From the NCBI RefSeq assembly GCF_000179615.1, contig NZ_AEDD01000005.1:225928-289927 (forward strand): 64,000 nt of DNA. Direction: 5' to 3'. Numbering within the stretch: position 1 is the first letter of the stretch; every line of letters begins with the position of its first letter. Under the pieces are notes generated by a model. It made no database searches. It saw only the letters and a program-made list of their open reading frames with translations, and was not told the origin of the DNA. Origin of the DNA: Paenibacillus curdlanolyticus YK9. GTDB taxonomy: Bacteria > Bacillota > Bacilli > Paenibacillales > Paenibacillaceae. The position numbers were made by a program, and so were the translations under genes. Below, piece after piece: positions 36,816 to 47,328 of this stretch.

Positions 36816-37715
36816 TTGAATACCGGCAAACAATCGCTTATCTGGAGTGCAGTTCTGCTCGTTCTGATGCTCTCCATGGCCGTACCCGGCCTCAACATGC
36901 TTACGGTTGTCTTTATGATGGTTCCTTATGTCGTGCTTTACGCAACGAGGTCGAGGGGGGCATTCGCGCTTCACGTCGTTCTCGTATGGATCATCGCGTA
37001 CTTATTAGTGGGCGCAATAGCCCCGATTCTTGGCTTGTTCTTCTTGGTTCCATCGATAATAATGGCTCATATGATTAATAAGCAGTCACCGCCTGGGCGG
37101 GTGCTCGTATCGGGCATTCTGTCATTATTGGGCATTATGCTGCTTGAACTATTGCTCTTCAATCTGATTTTTGGCGTCTCGCTCATTAACGAGCTCGGCA
37201 CAACCGTTCGGGAGACGACGGATTCCTTAATGAAGGAAGGCCTGCTGCCGGAGACGTGGTCGGCGGATTTGACCGATTCGATGGTTACGCTTATGACGCA
37301 ATCGGTGCCAGTCGCGCTTATGACGATTTCGTTCGTCTATGCGGCGGTCACGCAGTATTTCAGCCGGATGGCTTTGAAGAAGAGCGGATTAACGATCCCA
37401 GCCATGCCGAAGGCGCATGAATGGAAGCTGCCGCGCATCATGGTGCTGTATTATCTGGTATCCTTGGTGCTGAGCATGGTCATCGTCGCGGATAATTCGT
37501 TCTTGTCGATCGCGCTGCTGAATCTGGTGCCGCTGCTTCGAATGGCCTTTATGCTCCAAACGATTGGGTTTTTCTTTTATATTGCGCATCAACGCGGTTG
37601 GCCGAAGGCTGTGCCTATCATCATTTCAGTCTTCGTCCTTCTCATTCCACCGATCAGCTTGATTGGTGTACTGGACACCGCCTTTCCGATTCGGAAGGCA
37701 TTCGAGAAACGATAA
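36816..37715 (+). CDS. yybS: YybS family membrane protein (DUF2232)
   Basis: A 299-aa integral membrane protein of the DUF2232 family with about eight hydrophobic segments. The true start is probably TTG 36816 (LNTGKQSLIWSAVLLVLML), since aagaggtga lies just upstream; an in-frame ATG at 36552 would overlap the MazG-like gene almost entirely and encode non-membrane sequence. The segment VVFMMVPYVVLYATRSRGAFALH is typical of YybS. Function unknown; in B. subtilis too it lies upstream of gdpP (yybT), suggesting a linked role. Confidence 0.85.
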   Translation: MNTGKQSLIWSAVLLVLMLSMAVPGLNMLTVVFMMVPYVVLYATRSRGAFALHVVLVWIIAYLLVGAIAPILGLFFLVPSIIMAHMINKQSPPGRVLVSGILSLLGIMLLELLLFNLIFGVSLINELGTTVRETTDSLMKEGLLPETWSADLTDSMVTLMTQSVPVALMTISFVYAAVTQYFSRMALKKSGLTIPAMPKAHEWKLPRIMVLYYLVSLVLSMVIVADNSFLSIALLNLVPLLRMAFMLQTIGFFFYIAHQRGWPKAVPIIISVFVLLIPPISLIGVLDTAFPIRKAFEKR

Positions 37716-37733
37716 CACGGGAGCGGAGAAGAA

Positions 37734-39695
37734 ATGCCTAAGTTTCTTGTCAAGCGATGGCACGGGATGCACCAGTTATGGGCATTCGTGCTGCTGCTAT
37801 TCTTGTCGGCGGCACTCGCCTGGTACAATTGGGCGATTGGTCTGGCAGGGCTGCTTCTGACGATATCGGCTGGAGCGTACTCGGTTTATGCGGAGCGCGC
37901 TTTCCGGCGGGATCTCAAGTCCTACCTCGGTACATTGTCGTATCGAGTAAAGAAGGCGGGCAGCGAGGTAATTGGGGAATTGCCCTTCGGCATCATTATT
38001 TACAATGATGAGCGAACGGTGGAATGGAATAATGCCTATGTGGCACGCATGTTCGGACAAGATTCCGTCGTCGGCACGCCCATTCATGAGCTATTCCCTT
38101 CGCTGAAGGAAAGTAAGAATAGCGAAGGCATCTATGAGGCCACGCTAGGCTCGCGCATTTTCGAGCTGAATTTTAAGAGCAAAGAGCGTCTCGTATACAT
38201 TCACGATATTACGACGATGTGGCAGCTTGGACGCAAGTACGAGGATGAGAAGCTGGCGATCGGCATCGTCCTGATGGATAACCTCGAAGAGGTAACGCAA
38301 GGGATGGACGATCAGCAGCGTACGACGATGTTATCGAAGGTTACGACCGAGATTACGGATTGGGCGCAAAAGTATCATACGTACCTCAAACGGCTTAATT
38401 CAGACCGGTTCCTCATTATTACGGACCAAAAGACGCTGAAGCAGCTGGAGCACAGTCGTTTCGAGCTGCTCGACGAAGTGCGTGAAATGACGGCAGAGCA
38501 CAAAATTCCGGTGACGCTGAGCATTGGCTTTGCAGCAGGCGCGGAATCGGTAACGGAGCTCGGCCAGTGGGCGCAGACGAGCTTGGATATTGCGCTTGGA
38601 CGCGGCGGTGACCAGGCGGCCGTTAAGGTTGGCGAGCGCCAATCCTTCTATGGCGGCAAGTCGAACGCGGTGGAGAAGCGAACGCGGGTGCGTGCTCGCG
38701 TCGTCGCGCACGCGCTGCGTGACATGATTCGCGAAAGCGACAATGTCGTCATTATGGGCCACCGGATGCCTGATATGGATGCCATCGGCGCAGCGATCGG
38801 GGTACTGAAGGCAGCTCAGCTGTTCAATAAAGAAGCTTATATCGTGCTGGAGGGCGTCAATCCAGCGATTCAACGCATGATGGAGATGCTGCGAGAGGAC
38901 GAGCGGATTATTAAAAGATTCGTTACGCCGGAGCAGGCGCTTCATCTCGTTGACTCGAAGACGCTGGCGGTCGTAGTCGATACGCATAAGGCTTCGATGG
39001 TGAAGGAGCCGAAGCTGCTGCAGCAGACGGATCGTATCGTCGTGGTCGACCATCACCGGCGGAGCGAGGAGTTTATCAGCAAGTCGGTGCTCGTCTATAT
39101 GGAGCCTTATGCTTCCTCGGCGTGCGAGCTTGTAACCGAGCTGCTCCAGTACATTCATGAACGCGTTGTACTGGATGTTCGGGAAGCAACCGCGCTGCTG
39201 GCGGGCATTACGGTCGATACGAAGAGCTTCTCTCTTCGTACGGGTGCGAGGACGTTCGAAGCGGCTTCGTTCCTGCGGCGGAACGGTGCAGACTCTACCC
39301 TTATTCAGCGGATGCTGAAGGAGGATCTCGAGGAGTATATTCTTAAAGCGGATATTATCAAGCATGCCGAAATTTTGTACGATCATATAGCGATTGCGGT
39401 AACCGATCCCGGTCGGAAATATTCGCAGCTGCATATTGCCCAATCGGCGGATACGCTGCTCAACATGACAGGCATTTACGCCTCGTTCGTTATTAGTGAA
39501 CGTCCGGATGGCCTAATTGGGGTCAGTGCCCGCTCGCTCGGGGCGATGAATGTGCAGGTTGTCATGGAGCGGCTGGGCGGCGGCGGCCATCTAACGAATG
39601 CCGCAGCGCAGATGGAGTGCAAGGTACAGGATGCCGCGAAGCGGCTGAAGCATATTTTGGATGAGATTGAGAAGGAAGAGGGGTTATTCGAATGA
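37734..39695 (+). CDS. gdpP: c-di-AMP phosphodiesterase GdpP
   Basis: GdpP degrades the second messenger c-di-AMP, affecting potassium and cell-wall homeostasis. The 653-aa protein has two N-terminal membrane helices (about residues 10-50), a PAS-like domain ([19 protein letters not shown]), a degenerate GGDEF domain ([19 protein letters not shown]; no GGDEF sequence) and the DHH/DHHA1 catalytic part. That part shows [40 protein letters not shown] and [12 protein letters not shown]. It overlaps rplI by 4 nt. In the family the degenerate GGDEF has weak ATPase activity. Confidence 0.96.
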   Translation: MPKFLVKRWHGMHQLWAFVLLLFLSAALAWYNWAIGLAGLLLTISAGAYSVYAERAFRRDLKSYLGTLSYRVKKAGSEVIGELPFGIIIYNDERTVEWNNAYVARMFGQDSVVGTPIHELFPSLKESKNSEGIYEATLGSRIFELNFKSKERLVYIHDITTMWQLGRKYEDEKLAIGIVLMDNLEEVTQGMDDQQRTTMLSKVTTEITDWAQKYHTYLKRLNSDRFLIITDQKTLKQLEHSRFELLDEVREMTAEHKIPVTLSIGFAAGAESVTELGQWAQTSLDIALGRGGDQAAVKVGERQSFYGGKSNAVEKRTRVRARVVAHALRDMIRESDNVVIMGHRMPDMDAIGAAIGVLKAAQLFNKEAYIVLEGVNPAIQRMMEMLREDERIIKRFVTPEQALHLVDSKTLAVVVDTHKASMVKEPKLLQQTDRIVVVDHHRRSEEFISKSVLVYMEPYASSACELVTELLQYIHERVVLDVREATALLAGITVDTKSFSLRTGARTFEAASFLRRNGADSTLIQRMLKEDLEEYILKADIIKHAEILYDHIAIAVTDPGRKYSQLHIAQSADTLLNMTGIYASFVISERPDGLIGVSARSLGAMNVQVVMERLGGGGHLTNAAAQMECKVQDAAKRLKHILDEIEKEEGLFE

Positions 39696-40138
39696 AAGTG
39701 ATCTTTCTGCAGGATGTCAAAGGGCAAGGCAAGAAGGGCGAAGTAAAGGAAGTATCGGAAGGCTATGTACGCAACTTCCTGATGCCGAAGGGGCTCGTGA
39801 AGGAAGCCAATGCAGGCAATGTCAATACGCTGAAGGCGCAGCAGGCGTCGGAGCAGAAGCGTAAGGATAAGGAGAAGGAAGACGCGCAAGCGCTCGGCGT
39901 GAAGCTTGGCGAGATGACGGTTGTCATTAAAGCGAAGTCGGGCCAAGACGGCAGATTGTTCGGCGCGATTACGAGCAAGCAAATCGCAGAAGGGCTTGAG
40001 GCGCAATTCGGTATTAAGCTGGATAAGCGTAAAATCGAGCTCGACGATCCGATTCGGACGCTCGGCGTGACGCAGGTGCAGGTAAAGCTTCACCCAGAGG
40101 TGAAGGGAACGCTCAAGGTGCAGGCGAAGGAAGAATAG
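39692..40138 (+). CDS. rplI: Ribosomal protein L9
   Basis: L9 is a two-domain protein of the large subunit that bridges ribosomes and limits frameshifting. The 148-aa protein starts [25 protein letters not shown], the standard signature, followed by the long connecting helix rich in Lys/Gln/Glu and the C-terminal domain with [16 protein letters not shown]. It is translationally coupled to gdpP by ATGA. The gdpP-rplI-dnaB order is conserved in Firmicutes. Confidence 0.97.
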   Translation: MKVIFLQDVKGQGKKGEVKEVSEGYVRNFLMPKGLVKEANAGNVNTLKAQQASEQKRKDKEKEDAQALGVKLGEMTVVIKAKSGQDGRLFGAITSKQIAEGLEAQFGIKLDKRKIELDDPIRTLGVTQVQVKLHPEVKGTLKVQAKEE

Positions 40139-40254
40139 AGTAAAGCACGGCAATCCGCTCGCGGAGGCAGGAGACAATGGCGCTCCTTCCCGCGGGCGGC
40201 TTGTGCGTTAGAGGGCAAATATAGGGAATATTCACCACAGAAGGAGGACTACCG

Positions 40255-41619
40255 ATGAGCATGAATCCGGATCAATTGACGTTCGATCGCGTTCCGCCGC
40301 AGAATCTCGAGGCAGAGCAGGCGATTCTCGGCGCGGTGCTGCTGCAGGCTGAAGCGTTAATTACGGCGATGGAGCGGGTGAAGAGCGACGATTTCTACAG
40401 CTCGGCCCATCAACGTATTTACGAGGCAATGGTGGAGCTTGGCGAAAATAATCAGCCGATCGACCTCGTAACGCTGACGGCTTACCTGCAGGATCGTCAG
40501 CTGCTGGAGGAAGCAGGCGGCATTACGTATCTGGCGAAGCTTGCAAACTCCGTCCCGACGGCTGCGAACGTGGAGTATTATGCGCAGATCGTCGAAGAGA
40601 AATCGATGCTTCGCCGACTCATTCGGACCGCCACCCAAATCGTCTCGAACGGCTATGCCGCAGAAGAGGATGTCGGTGCGCTGCTGGGCGAGGCGGAGCA
40701 AAAGATTCTCGAGATTTCCAACCGCCGCTCCAGCAGCGGCTTCGTCTCGATCCGGGACGTGCTCATGGAAGTGTTCGAGCGAGTGGAGATGCTGTACTCG
40801 CAGAAGGGCGGCTCGACGGGCATCCCGTCTGGCTTCTCCGACCTCGACAAGATGACGTCCGGCTTCCAGCGAAGCGATCTTATTATCGTGGCAGCCCGTC
40901 CTTCCGTAGGTAAGACGGCATTCGCGCTGAACATCGCGCAAAATGTCGGCGTGCGTGCGAAGGAAACCGTCGCGATCTTCAGTCTCGAGATGAGCGCGGC
41001 TCAGCTTGTACAACGTATGGTGTGCGCGGAGTCCAACGTTGATGCAAACCGGATGCGTACCGGCTTCCTTGAAGGAGACGATTGGGAGAAGCTCACGATG
41101 GCAATCGGCGCATTATCGGAAGCGGAGATTTACATTGATGATACGCCAGGTATAACGGTAGCAGACATTCGGGCAAAATGTAGACGACTGAAAAAAGAGC
41201 GCAACCTCGGCATGATTCTAATCGATTACCTCCAGCTTATTCAGGGGCGGGGGAAGGCCGGCGAGAACCGGCAGCAGGAAGTATCCGAGATCTCCCGTAC
41301 GCTGAAGCAGATCGCCAGGGAGCTTGAAGTGCCGGTTATTGCGCTGTCTCAGCTTTCCCGCGGCGTAGAGCAGCGGCAGGATAAGCGTCCGATGATGTCC
41401 GACCTTCGGGAATCCGGCTCCATCGAGCAGGATGCCGACATCGTCGCGTTCCTATATCGGGACGATTACTACGATAAGGAATCGGAGAAGAAGAACATCA
41501 TCGAGATTATTATTGCCAAGCAGCGGAATGGTCCGGTAGGTACGGTCGAGCTCGCTTTCTTGAAGCAATTTAACAAATTCGTCGGCCTTGATCGCCAGCA
41601 TCAGGAGTCGGCTTCATAA
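40255..41619 (+). CDS. dnaB: Replicative DNA helicase DnaC (DnaB family)
   Basis: Hexameric helicase that unwinds DNA at the fork (called DnaC in B. subtilis). The 454-aa protein has the N-terminal primase-interacting domain (PQNLEAEQAILGAVLL, HQRIYEAMVELG) and the RecA-like motor. The motor shows Walker A AARPSVGKTAFALN near residue 213, ILIDYLQLIQGRG, LSQLSRGVEQRQDKRPMMSDLRESGSIEQDAD and the terminal KQFNKFVGL. ATG 40255 follows agaaggagg. No intein is present. Confidence 0.97.
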   Translation: MSMNPDQLTFDRVPPQNLEAEQAILGAVLLQAEALITAMERVKSDDFYSSAHQRIYEAMVELGENNQPIDLVTLTAYLQDRQLLEEAGGITYLAKLANSVPTAANVEYYAQIVEEKSMLRRLIRTATQIVSNGYAAEEDVGALLGEAEQKILEISNRRSSSGFVSIRDVLMEVFERVEMLYSQKGGSTGIPSGFSDLDKMTSGFQRSDLIIVAARPSVGKTAFALNIAQNVGVRAKETVAIFSLEMSAAQLVQRMVCAESNVDANRMRTGFLEGDDWEKLTMAIGALSEAEIYIDDTPGITVADIRAKCRRLKKERNLGMILIDYLQLIQGRGKAGENRQQEVSEISRTLKQIARELEVPVIALSQLSRGVEQRQDKRPMMSDLRESGSIEQDADIVAFLYRDDYYDKESEKKNIIEIIIAKQRNGPVGTVELAFLKQFNKFVGLDRQHQESAS

Positions 41620-41629
41620 GTCTAAATTC

Positions 41630-41670
41630 CGAACAATTGCATGGGTCACTGTGCAATTGTTCGCGTTTTA
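41630..41670 (+). terminator. Terminator after dnaB
   Basis: CGAACAATTGCA/TGCAATTGTTCG, a 12-bp perfect stem (41630-41641, 41652-41663), followed by CGTTTTA. Confidence 0.85.
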
Positions 41671-41671
41671 A

Positions 41672-41700
41672 TTGACTTTGATATAGGGGACTGATACACT
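41672..41700 (+). promoter_or_regulatory. purA promoter
   Basis: TTGACT (41672-41677), a 17-nt spacer and TACACT (41695-41700) with TGA just ahead (extended -10). The leader of about 145 nt shows no purine-riboswitch core that I recognise. Confidence 0.65.
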
Positions 41701-41774
41701 ATTCATGCTGCCTTCTTTGCGATGGTGGTCGGTTTGTCCTGTCTGTAGAGGTCGAATGATGACGCTATGGATAG

Positions 41775-43133
<1,359 letters not shown>

Positions 43134-43170
43134 ATTCCCTTTAGGAACGGAACCTGAAAGGGTGCAGAAG

Positions 43171-43203
43171 CAGCCGGAGACAGTAGTCTCTGGCTGTTTT
43201 TTT
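43171..43203 (+). terminator. Terminator after purA
   Basis: CAGCCGGAGAC/GTCTCTGGCTG stem (43171-43181, 43186-43196) and T8. Confidence 0.9.
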
Positions 43204-43237
43204 ATGCTAAAGTACCCAATGCCTGAAAGGATCATCT

Positions 43238-43432
43238 CATTGCATTCTCTGCAATGGCATAGCACAACTTTGTCTAATTTCGCGCCTCCCATTGCAGTTT
43301 GTGCAATGGGAGGCGCTTCTTTTGTGCTAAAAAGGTGGAAGTTGGCGAATACGGCTGATTGCCGTTGCACAGAATGCAATGATAATCAATGTAGAGCTGA
43401 TTGGATCACGTGCCATTGTACAGAATGCAATG
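43238..43432. repeat. 195-bp four-palindrome element, copy B
   Basis: Four 19-bp palindromes at 43238-43256, 43290-43308, 43363-43381 and 43414-43432, spaced 52, 73 and 51 bp centre to centre. The first two are exact CATTGCA-N5-TGCAATG. Unit two is extended to a 15-bp stem (43282-43296 with 43302-43316) followed by TTCTTTT, so it could act as a terminator. Same length and plan as copy A at 35696-35890. The rest of the 43134-43639 gap holds no gene I can support. Confidence 0.82.
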
Positions 43433-43639
43433 GGTGGAAGATGAAGGTGCGGGAGAATAGTGTGAAGTACGTGCGAACTGTAATGTAACGGTGTAAGACA
43501 TGTGTGGAGCGTGCCCCGGCGTCGCTTAATTTATGCAAACCGGTTATACCTTCCGCTCGCACTGACCATACTGGTCATAGATGAGAAAAGGAGATTCCGC
43601 ATTGTGCTTGGGTCCGTGCGGGAACGGAGGGATAATCGC

Positions 43640-44458
43640 ATGTGGAAAATGTTCAGCTGGGTCGGACGCGCCATTGCAGTGGGGCTGATCGCCAGCTTTT
43701 TATCGATTTGGACGACGGGTTATATTGTGAATAGCTATGTGGAGTCGCTGCTCAAGCAGTATAAGCTGCCGCTGGAGGTGCAGCCTTTTGCATTATCGGG
43801 CGTGTGGGGCAAGCTGTGGGGGGCCGATGCTCCGAGCGGAGATAGCCAAGCGTTGGCGGACCGTGACCATGACAGCCAGCCCTCTTCGGGGACAGACGGA
43901 GATGAGACGGGGGCAAACGCGACTGGCGGAAACGGGGATCAGGAGCCGAGCGGCGATACGTCCAGCGGCACCGGCGAGAACGGCTCGGGTACCGATACCC
44001 CAGTGGGAAGTGGCAGTGATCAGGGGGCTGGAGCGGAAGAGACGAACGGCAGCGAAGCTCCGCCTACAGGCGTCGGAACGGATAAGACGGGAGCAAGCGG
44101 AACCGACGGCAAGAGCGGAACGGATAAGGAGCCGGTAGCGGTTGATGCATTCGGCGATGAGGAAGAAGGTCCGATTACCGGCATGGGCGGCGGCACGGGA
44201 CCGAAGGTGGAAGCGGGCGCGACGGCCATAACGACGGAGGAGATCAACGCAGCGAAGCAGCAGCTGTCGGATGCGGACAAGAGCCAGCTATTCTCCATGC
44301 TTGCAACGAAGCTTCCGCAGGACGCATGGCAGACCATCTCAGGTTATGCAGAAGATGGTTTGACGGCGGCGGAGCTGACGAACATTCAGCAAATTGTAGC
44401 GCAGCACTTGAGCGAAGAGGAATATAAAACCTTTATGAGCATTCTGAAAAAATATTAA
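43640..44458 (+). CDS. Membrane-anchored protein with low-complexity Gly/Ser/Asp/Thr region
   Basis: A 272-aa protein of unknown family. ATG 43640 follows ggaggga; an extension to 43502 is unlikely. It has one N-terminal membrane helix (about residues 6-26, GRAIAVGLIASFLSIWTTGYI) and a juxtamembrane stretch. A disordered region of about 130 residues rich in Gly, Ser, Thr, Asp and Glu follows. The compact helical C-terminus (about residues 195-272) contains EINAAKQQLSDADKSQLFSML and HLSEEEYKTFMSILKKY. It precedes the M23 peptidase and wal genes, so a cell-envelope role is possible; no function is claimed. Confidence 0.7.
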   Translation: MWKMFSWVGRAIAVGLIASFLSIWTTGYIVNSYVESLLKQYKLPLEVQPFALSGVWGKLWGADAPSGDSQALADRDHDSQPSSGTDGDETGANATGGNGDQEPSGDTSSGTGENGSGTDTPVGSGSDQGAGAEETNGSEAPPTGVGTDKTGASGTDGKSGTDKEPVAVDAFGDEEEGPITGMGGGTGPKVEAGATAITTEEINAAKQQLSDADKSQLFSMLATKLPQDAWQTISGYAEDGLTAAELTNIQQIVAQHLSEEEYKTFMSILKKY

Positions 44459-44635
44459 TCGTATTGTCGAATCGATTTGTTTGCTTGATACTTTTTTACT
44501 ATGTTACAGTAAAGAGCGGAAACATTCGGAATGAATGTTACGCTTTTTTTGTATGTGTTTATATGTATAGATATTATAAAAAATCCGTTTCTAAACTCTA
44601 TAACCGAGCAAGGAAGGAAAAAGAAGGAGATTGTC

Positions 44636-46093
44636 ATGACCGTGAGTAAGGACCCCAAGTCTCAGCCACAAGGCGCAACGGCCGTAAATCGATTTCGAAA
44701 AATAGCGATTCTGATCGCAGCCGTCATCGTCGTTGGCCTGATCGGCGTAATTAGCGGCAAACAGTATATCAAAGCAAATACGATTGATTATTATAATGTG
44801 TTGATGAACGGCAAAGTGGTCGGCACAGTAGACAAGCCCGAGACGGTAGAGGCGATGCTGCTGCAAAAGGCTGATCAAGTGAAGAAGGATCACCCGAACA
44901 TTAATATGGTGCTCGACACGGGTAAAGTATCCTATACCGCCGACAGCGGCTATAAGGCGGAGCCGGAGACGGCTGCGACGCTTGCGAAGCTGGAAGGCAT
45001 GTTGACCGCTTATGCGACGGGCGTTGAAGTCAAGGTCGACGGCAAAGTGGTCGGCGTTGTGAAGGACCGTGAGACGGCGGACCGGATCATGGAGCGCGTG
45101 AAGGACAAGTATACGCCGGCAACGGCAAAAGCGAAGGAAGTTACAGCGCTGGCATTCAGCGGCGACACCGCGAGCAGCACGGATACCGATACGAAGCCAA
45201 AGCTGAAGCAGATCAACATCGTCGAGAAGGTAGACACATCGGCGGTTAAGGTCGATCCGTCCAAAGTGTTGGATGAAGCTTCACTCTACAAGAAGCTTGT
45301 CGTCGGCAGCACGAGCAATACGAAGTATACGGTGCAAGAAGGCGATTGCGTCGGCTGCATCGCGGACAAGTTCGACATCCCGAAGCAGGTCATCTATCAG
45401 AACAATCCGTGGATTAACGATGATTTGATCAAAGTGGGCGACGTGCTCGACCTTACCGTGCTGAAGCCGGAGGTTACGGTGCGTACGGTGGAGAGCGTAG
45501 CCGAGATCGTCCTGACGGACCCGCAGGTGGTCATTCAGGCGAGCGCCAACATGAAGAAGGGCGAGTCTAAGGTGCTCCAAGAGGGCAGCGGCGGCATGAA
45601 GAAGCTGACGTATCGCCTGACGAAGGATAACGGCTATCTCACGAGCGAGGAATTGATCGGCTACGAAATTTTGAAGAAGGGTACGCCTAAGATCGTCGTG
45701 AAGGGCACGAAGGTTATCCTTGGCGAAGGTTCGGGGATGTTCGCATGGCCGGTGTCCGGCCACTCGATGACGAGCAGCTTCGGCAGACGTTGGGGCAAAA
45801 TGCATGAAGGCATCGATCTCGTCGGCAGAAGCACGATTATGGCGGCAGACGATGGCGTAGTCGAATTCGCGGGCGAGAAGAACGGCTATGGCAACTGCGT
45901 GATCATTAACCACAAGAACGGCTACAAGACGTTGTACGGACATATGAGCTCGATTGCTGTGAAGCAGGGACAAGTCGTCGAGAAGGGCGACAAGGTCGGC
46001 GTGATGGGCAATACGGGGCATTCGACCGGCACGCACTTGCATTTTGAAATCCAGAAGAACGGCGTGGTCCAAAACCCGTTGAAATACTTGTAA
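44636..46093 (+). CDS. Membrane-anchored M23 metallopeptidase with LysM and G5 domains
   Basis: A 485-aa peptidoglycan-directed protein. It has one membrane helix near residues 20-40 and an extracellular helical/Lys-rich region. A LysM-like module (YTVQEGDCVGCIADKFDI...NPWINDDLIKVGD, about residues 225-275), a G5 domain (about residues 280-365) and the C-terminal M23 endopeptidase follow. Zinc ligands are visible in HEGID, and HLHFE with NTGHSTGTHLHFE. The LysM carries an unusual Cys-x-x-Cys where GDTLSGIA-like sequence is normal. It lies directly upstream of walRK, a regulator of such hydrolases in relatives. Confidence 0.88.
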   Translation: MTVSKDPKSQPQGATAVNRFRKIAILIAAVIVVGLIGVISGKQYIKANTIDYYNVLMNGKVVGTVDKPETVEAMLLQKADQVKKDHPNINMVLDTGKVSYTADSGYKAEPETAATLAKLEGMLTAYATGVEVKVDGKVVGVVKDRETADRIMERVKDKYTPATAKAKEVTALAFSGDTASSTDTDTKPKLKQINIVEKVDTSAVKVDPSKVLDEASLYKKLVVGSTSNTKYTVQEGDCVGCIADKFDIPKQVIYQNNPWINDDLIKVGDVLDLTVLKPEVTVRTVESVAEIVLTDPQVVIQASANMKKGESKVLQEGSGGMKKLTYRLTKDNGYLTSEELIGYEILKKGTPKIVVKGTKVILGEGSGMFAWPVSGHSMTSSFGRRWGKMHEGIDLVGRSTIMAADDGVVEFAGEKNGYGNCVIINHKNGYKTLYGHMSSIAVKQGQVVEKGDKVGVMGNTGHSTGTHLHFEIQKNGVVQNPLKYL

Positions 46094-46115
46094 GCTATTA
46101 TTTTCTTATTATGCG

Positions 46116-46164
46116 AAGCATCGTATGACCGGTCGAGTTCCGACGGCATACGGTGCTTTTTTCT
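46116..46164 (+). terminator. Terminator after the M23 peptidase gene
   Basis: AAGCATCGTATG pairs with CATACGGTGCTT, followed by TTTTT. The following stretch to 46548 has no supported gene besides the wal promoter. Confidence 0.75.
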
Positions 46165-46475
46165 TATGATCGGAAGATGCAGGGTTACGGAGCGGAGGGG
46201 AGAGGCAGAGGCTGATGCGCGGGAGGCGTTGTCGTTCCGTGGGAGGAAACGGGGACGGGGACGTTGTTCTGGCTTAATATGGCTGCTAGGAATAGGGCCG
46301 CGCTTGCGGTTTGCGCCAAGCGGCTCATTCTGCGGCGTGTCGTTTTGCTCAATGGTTTCACCTCGAATCGAATAGGTTCATTGTAACGGCCAAAGTTAAA
46401 CAGAGTATGAATGGAATGTTAAAATTAGATTAGCGCGCAATGGACAATGTTTCTCACAACATGAAGGAACTTTCA

Positions 46476-46505
46476 TTGGGACAGGCAACTTCCATATGGT
46501 AAACT
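46476..46505 (+). promoter_or_regulatory. Putative walR operon promoter
   Basis: TTGGGA (46476-46481), an 18-nt spacer and TAAACT (46500-46505) preceded by TGG (extended -10), 44 nt upstream of walR. Confidence 0.45.
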
Positions 46506-46548
46506 AGTGTTGATCGATACGAAATTATAACGGGCGGGCGGTGAAGCC

Positions 46549-47328
46549 ATGCACGGCAAAATATTAGTCGTTGACGACGAACAACCGATTGCGGACATTC
46601 TGAAGTTTAATTTGGAAAAGGAAGGCTACGAGGTCATCTGTGCATTCGATGGCGGCGAAGCGGTGCGATTGGCGTATGAGGAGCGGCCGGATTTGATGCT
46701 GCTGGATCTCATGCTGCCGGTCAAGGACGGCACGGATGTGTGCCGCGAGGTGCGCGCAGGCTTGCAGCTGCCGATCATTATGCTCACGGCGAAGGACACG
46801 GAGCTGGACAAGGTGCTGGGCCTGGAGCTCGGCGCTGACGATTATGTGACCAAGCCGTTCAGCACGCGCGAGCTGCTGGCGAGGGTGAAGGCGCAATTGC
46901 GCCGGCAGAAGAAGGCAAGCGAAGCGGTGCAAGAGGCGCAATCCGCAGCTGCCGATGCTATCGCAGGCGGAGCGGCGGGCGCTGCGGCTGCTGAGCCCGA
47001 GAAGAACGGATTGACGATCTTTAATTTGTTTATCGATACCGACATGTATGTCGTCTATAAGAACAACGAGCCGCTCGACCTGACGCATCGGGAGTACGAG
47101 CTGGTGTATTATTTGGCACGCAACAGCGGCAAGGTGATGACGCGGGAGCATTTGCTGCAGGCGGTATGGGGCTTCGAATACTTCGGCGACGTGCGTACGG
47201 TTGATGTAACGGTACGGCGCTTGCGGGAGAAAATCGAGGACGACCCGAGCCGTCCCGAGTATATTATGACCAGGCGCGGCCTCGGTTATCTCATGCGCAA
47301 TCCCAAGTCTGGCGGCTTCGGCTTCTGA
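46549..47328 (+). CDS. walR: Essential response regulator WalR (YycF)
   Basis: WalR is the OmpR-type regulator of cell-wall metabolism paired with WalK. The 259-aa protein has a receiver domain with [12 protein letters not shown], phosphoacceptor Asp53 in LLDLMLP and [15 protein letters not shown] winged-helix domain with [37 protein letters not shown] follows. Between the domains is an Ala-rich linker of about 30 residues (about 120-152), making the protein longer than the usual 235 aa. walK begins on the last base of its stop codon. Essential in relatives. Confidence 0.96.
   Translation: MHGKILVVDDEQPIADILKFNLEKEGYEVICAFDGGEAVRLAYEERPDLMLLDLMLPVKDGTDVCREVRAGLQLPIIMLTAKDTELDKVLGLELGADDYVTKPFSTRELLARVKAQLRRQKKASEAVQEAQSAAADAIAGGAAGAAAAEPEKNGLTIFNLFIDTDMYVVYKNNEPLDLTHREYELVYYLARNSGKVMTREHLLQAVWGFEYFGDVRTVDVTVRRLREKIEDDPSRPEYIMTRRGLGYLMRNPKSGGFGF

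Noticed and set aside
46166-46375. 69-aa Arg/Gly-rich open frame before walR
   Set aside because: No ribosome site, low-complexity composition, located in the promoter gap.
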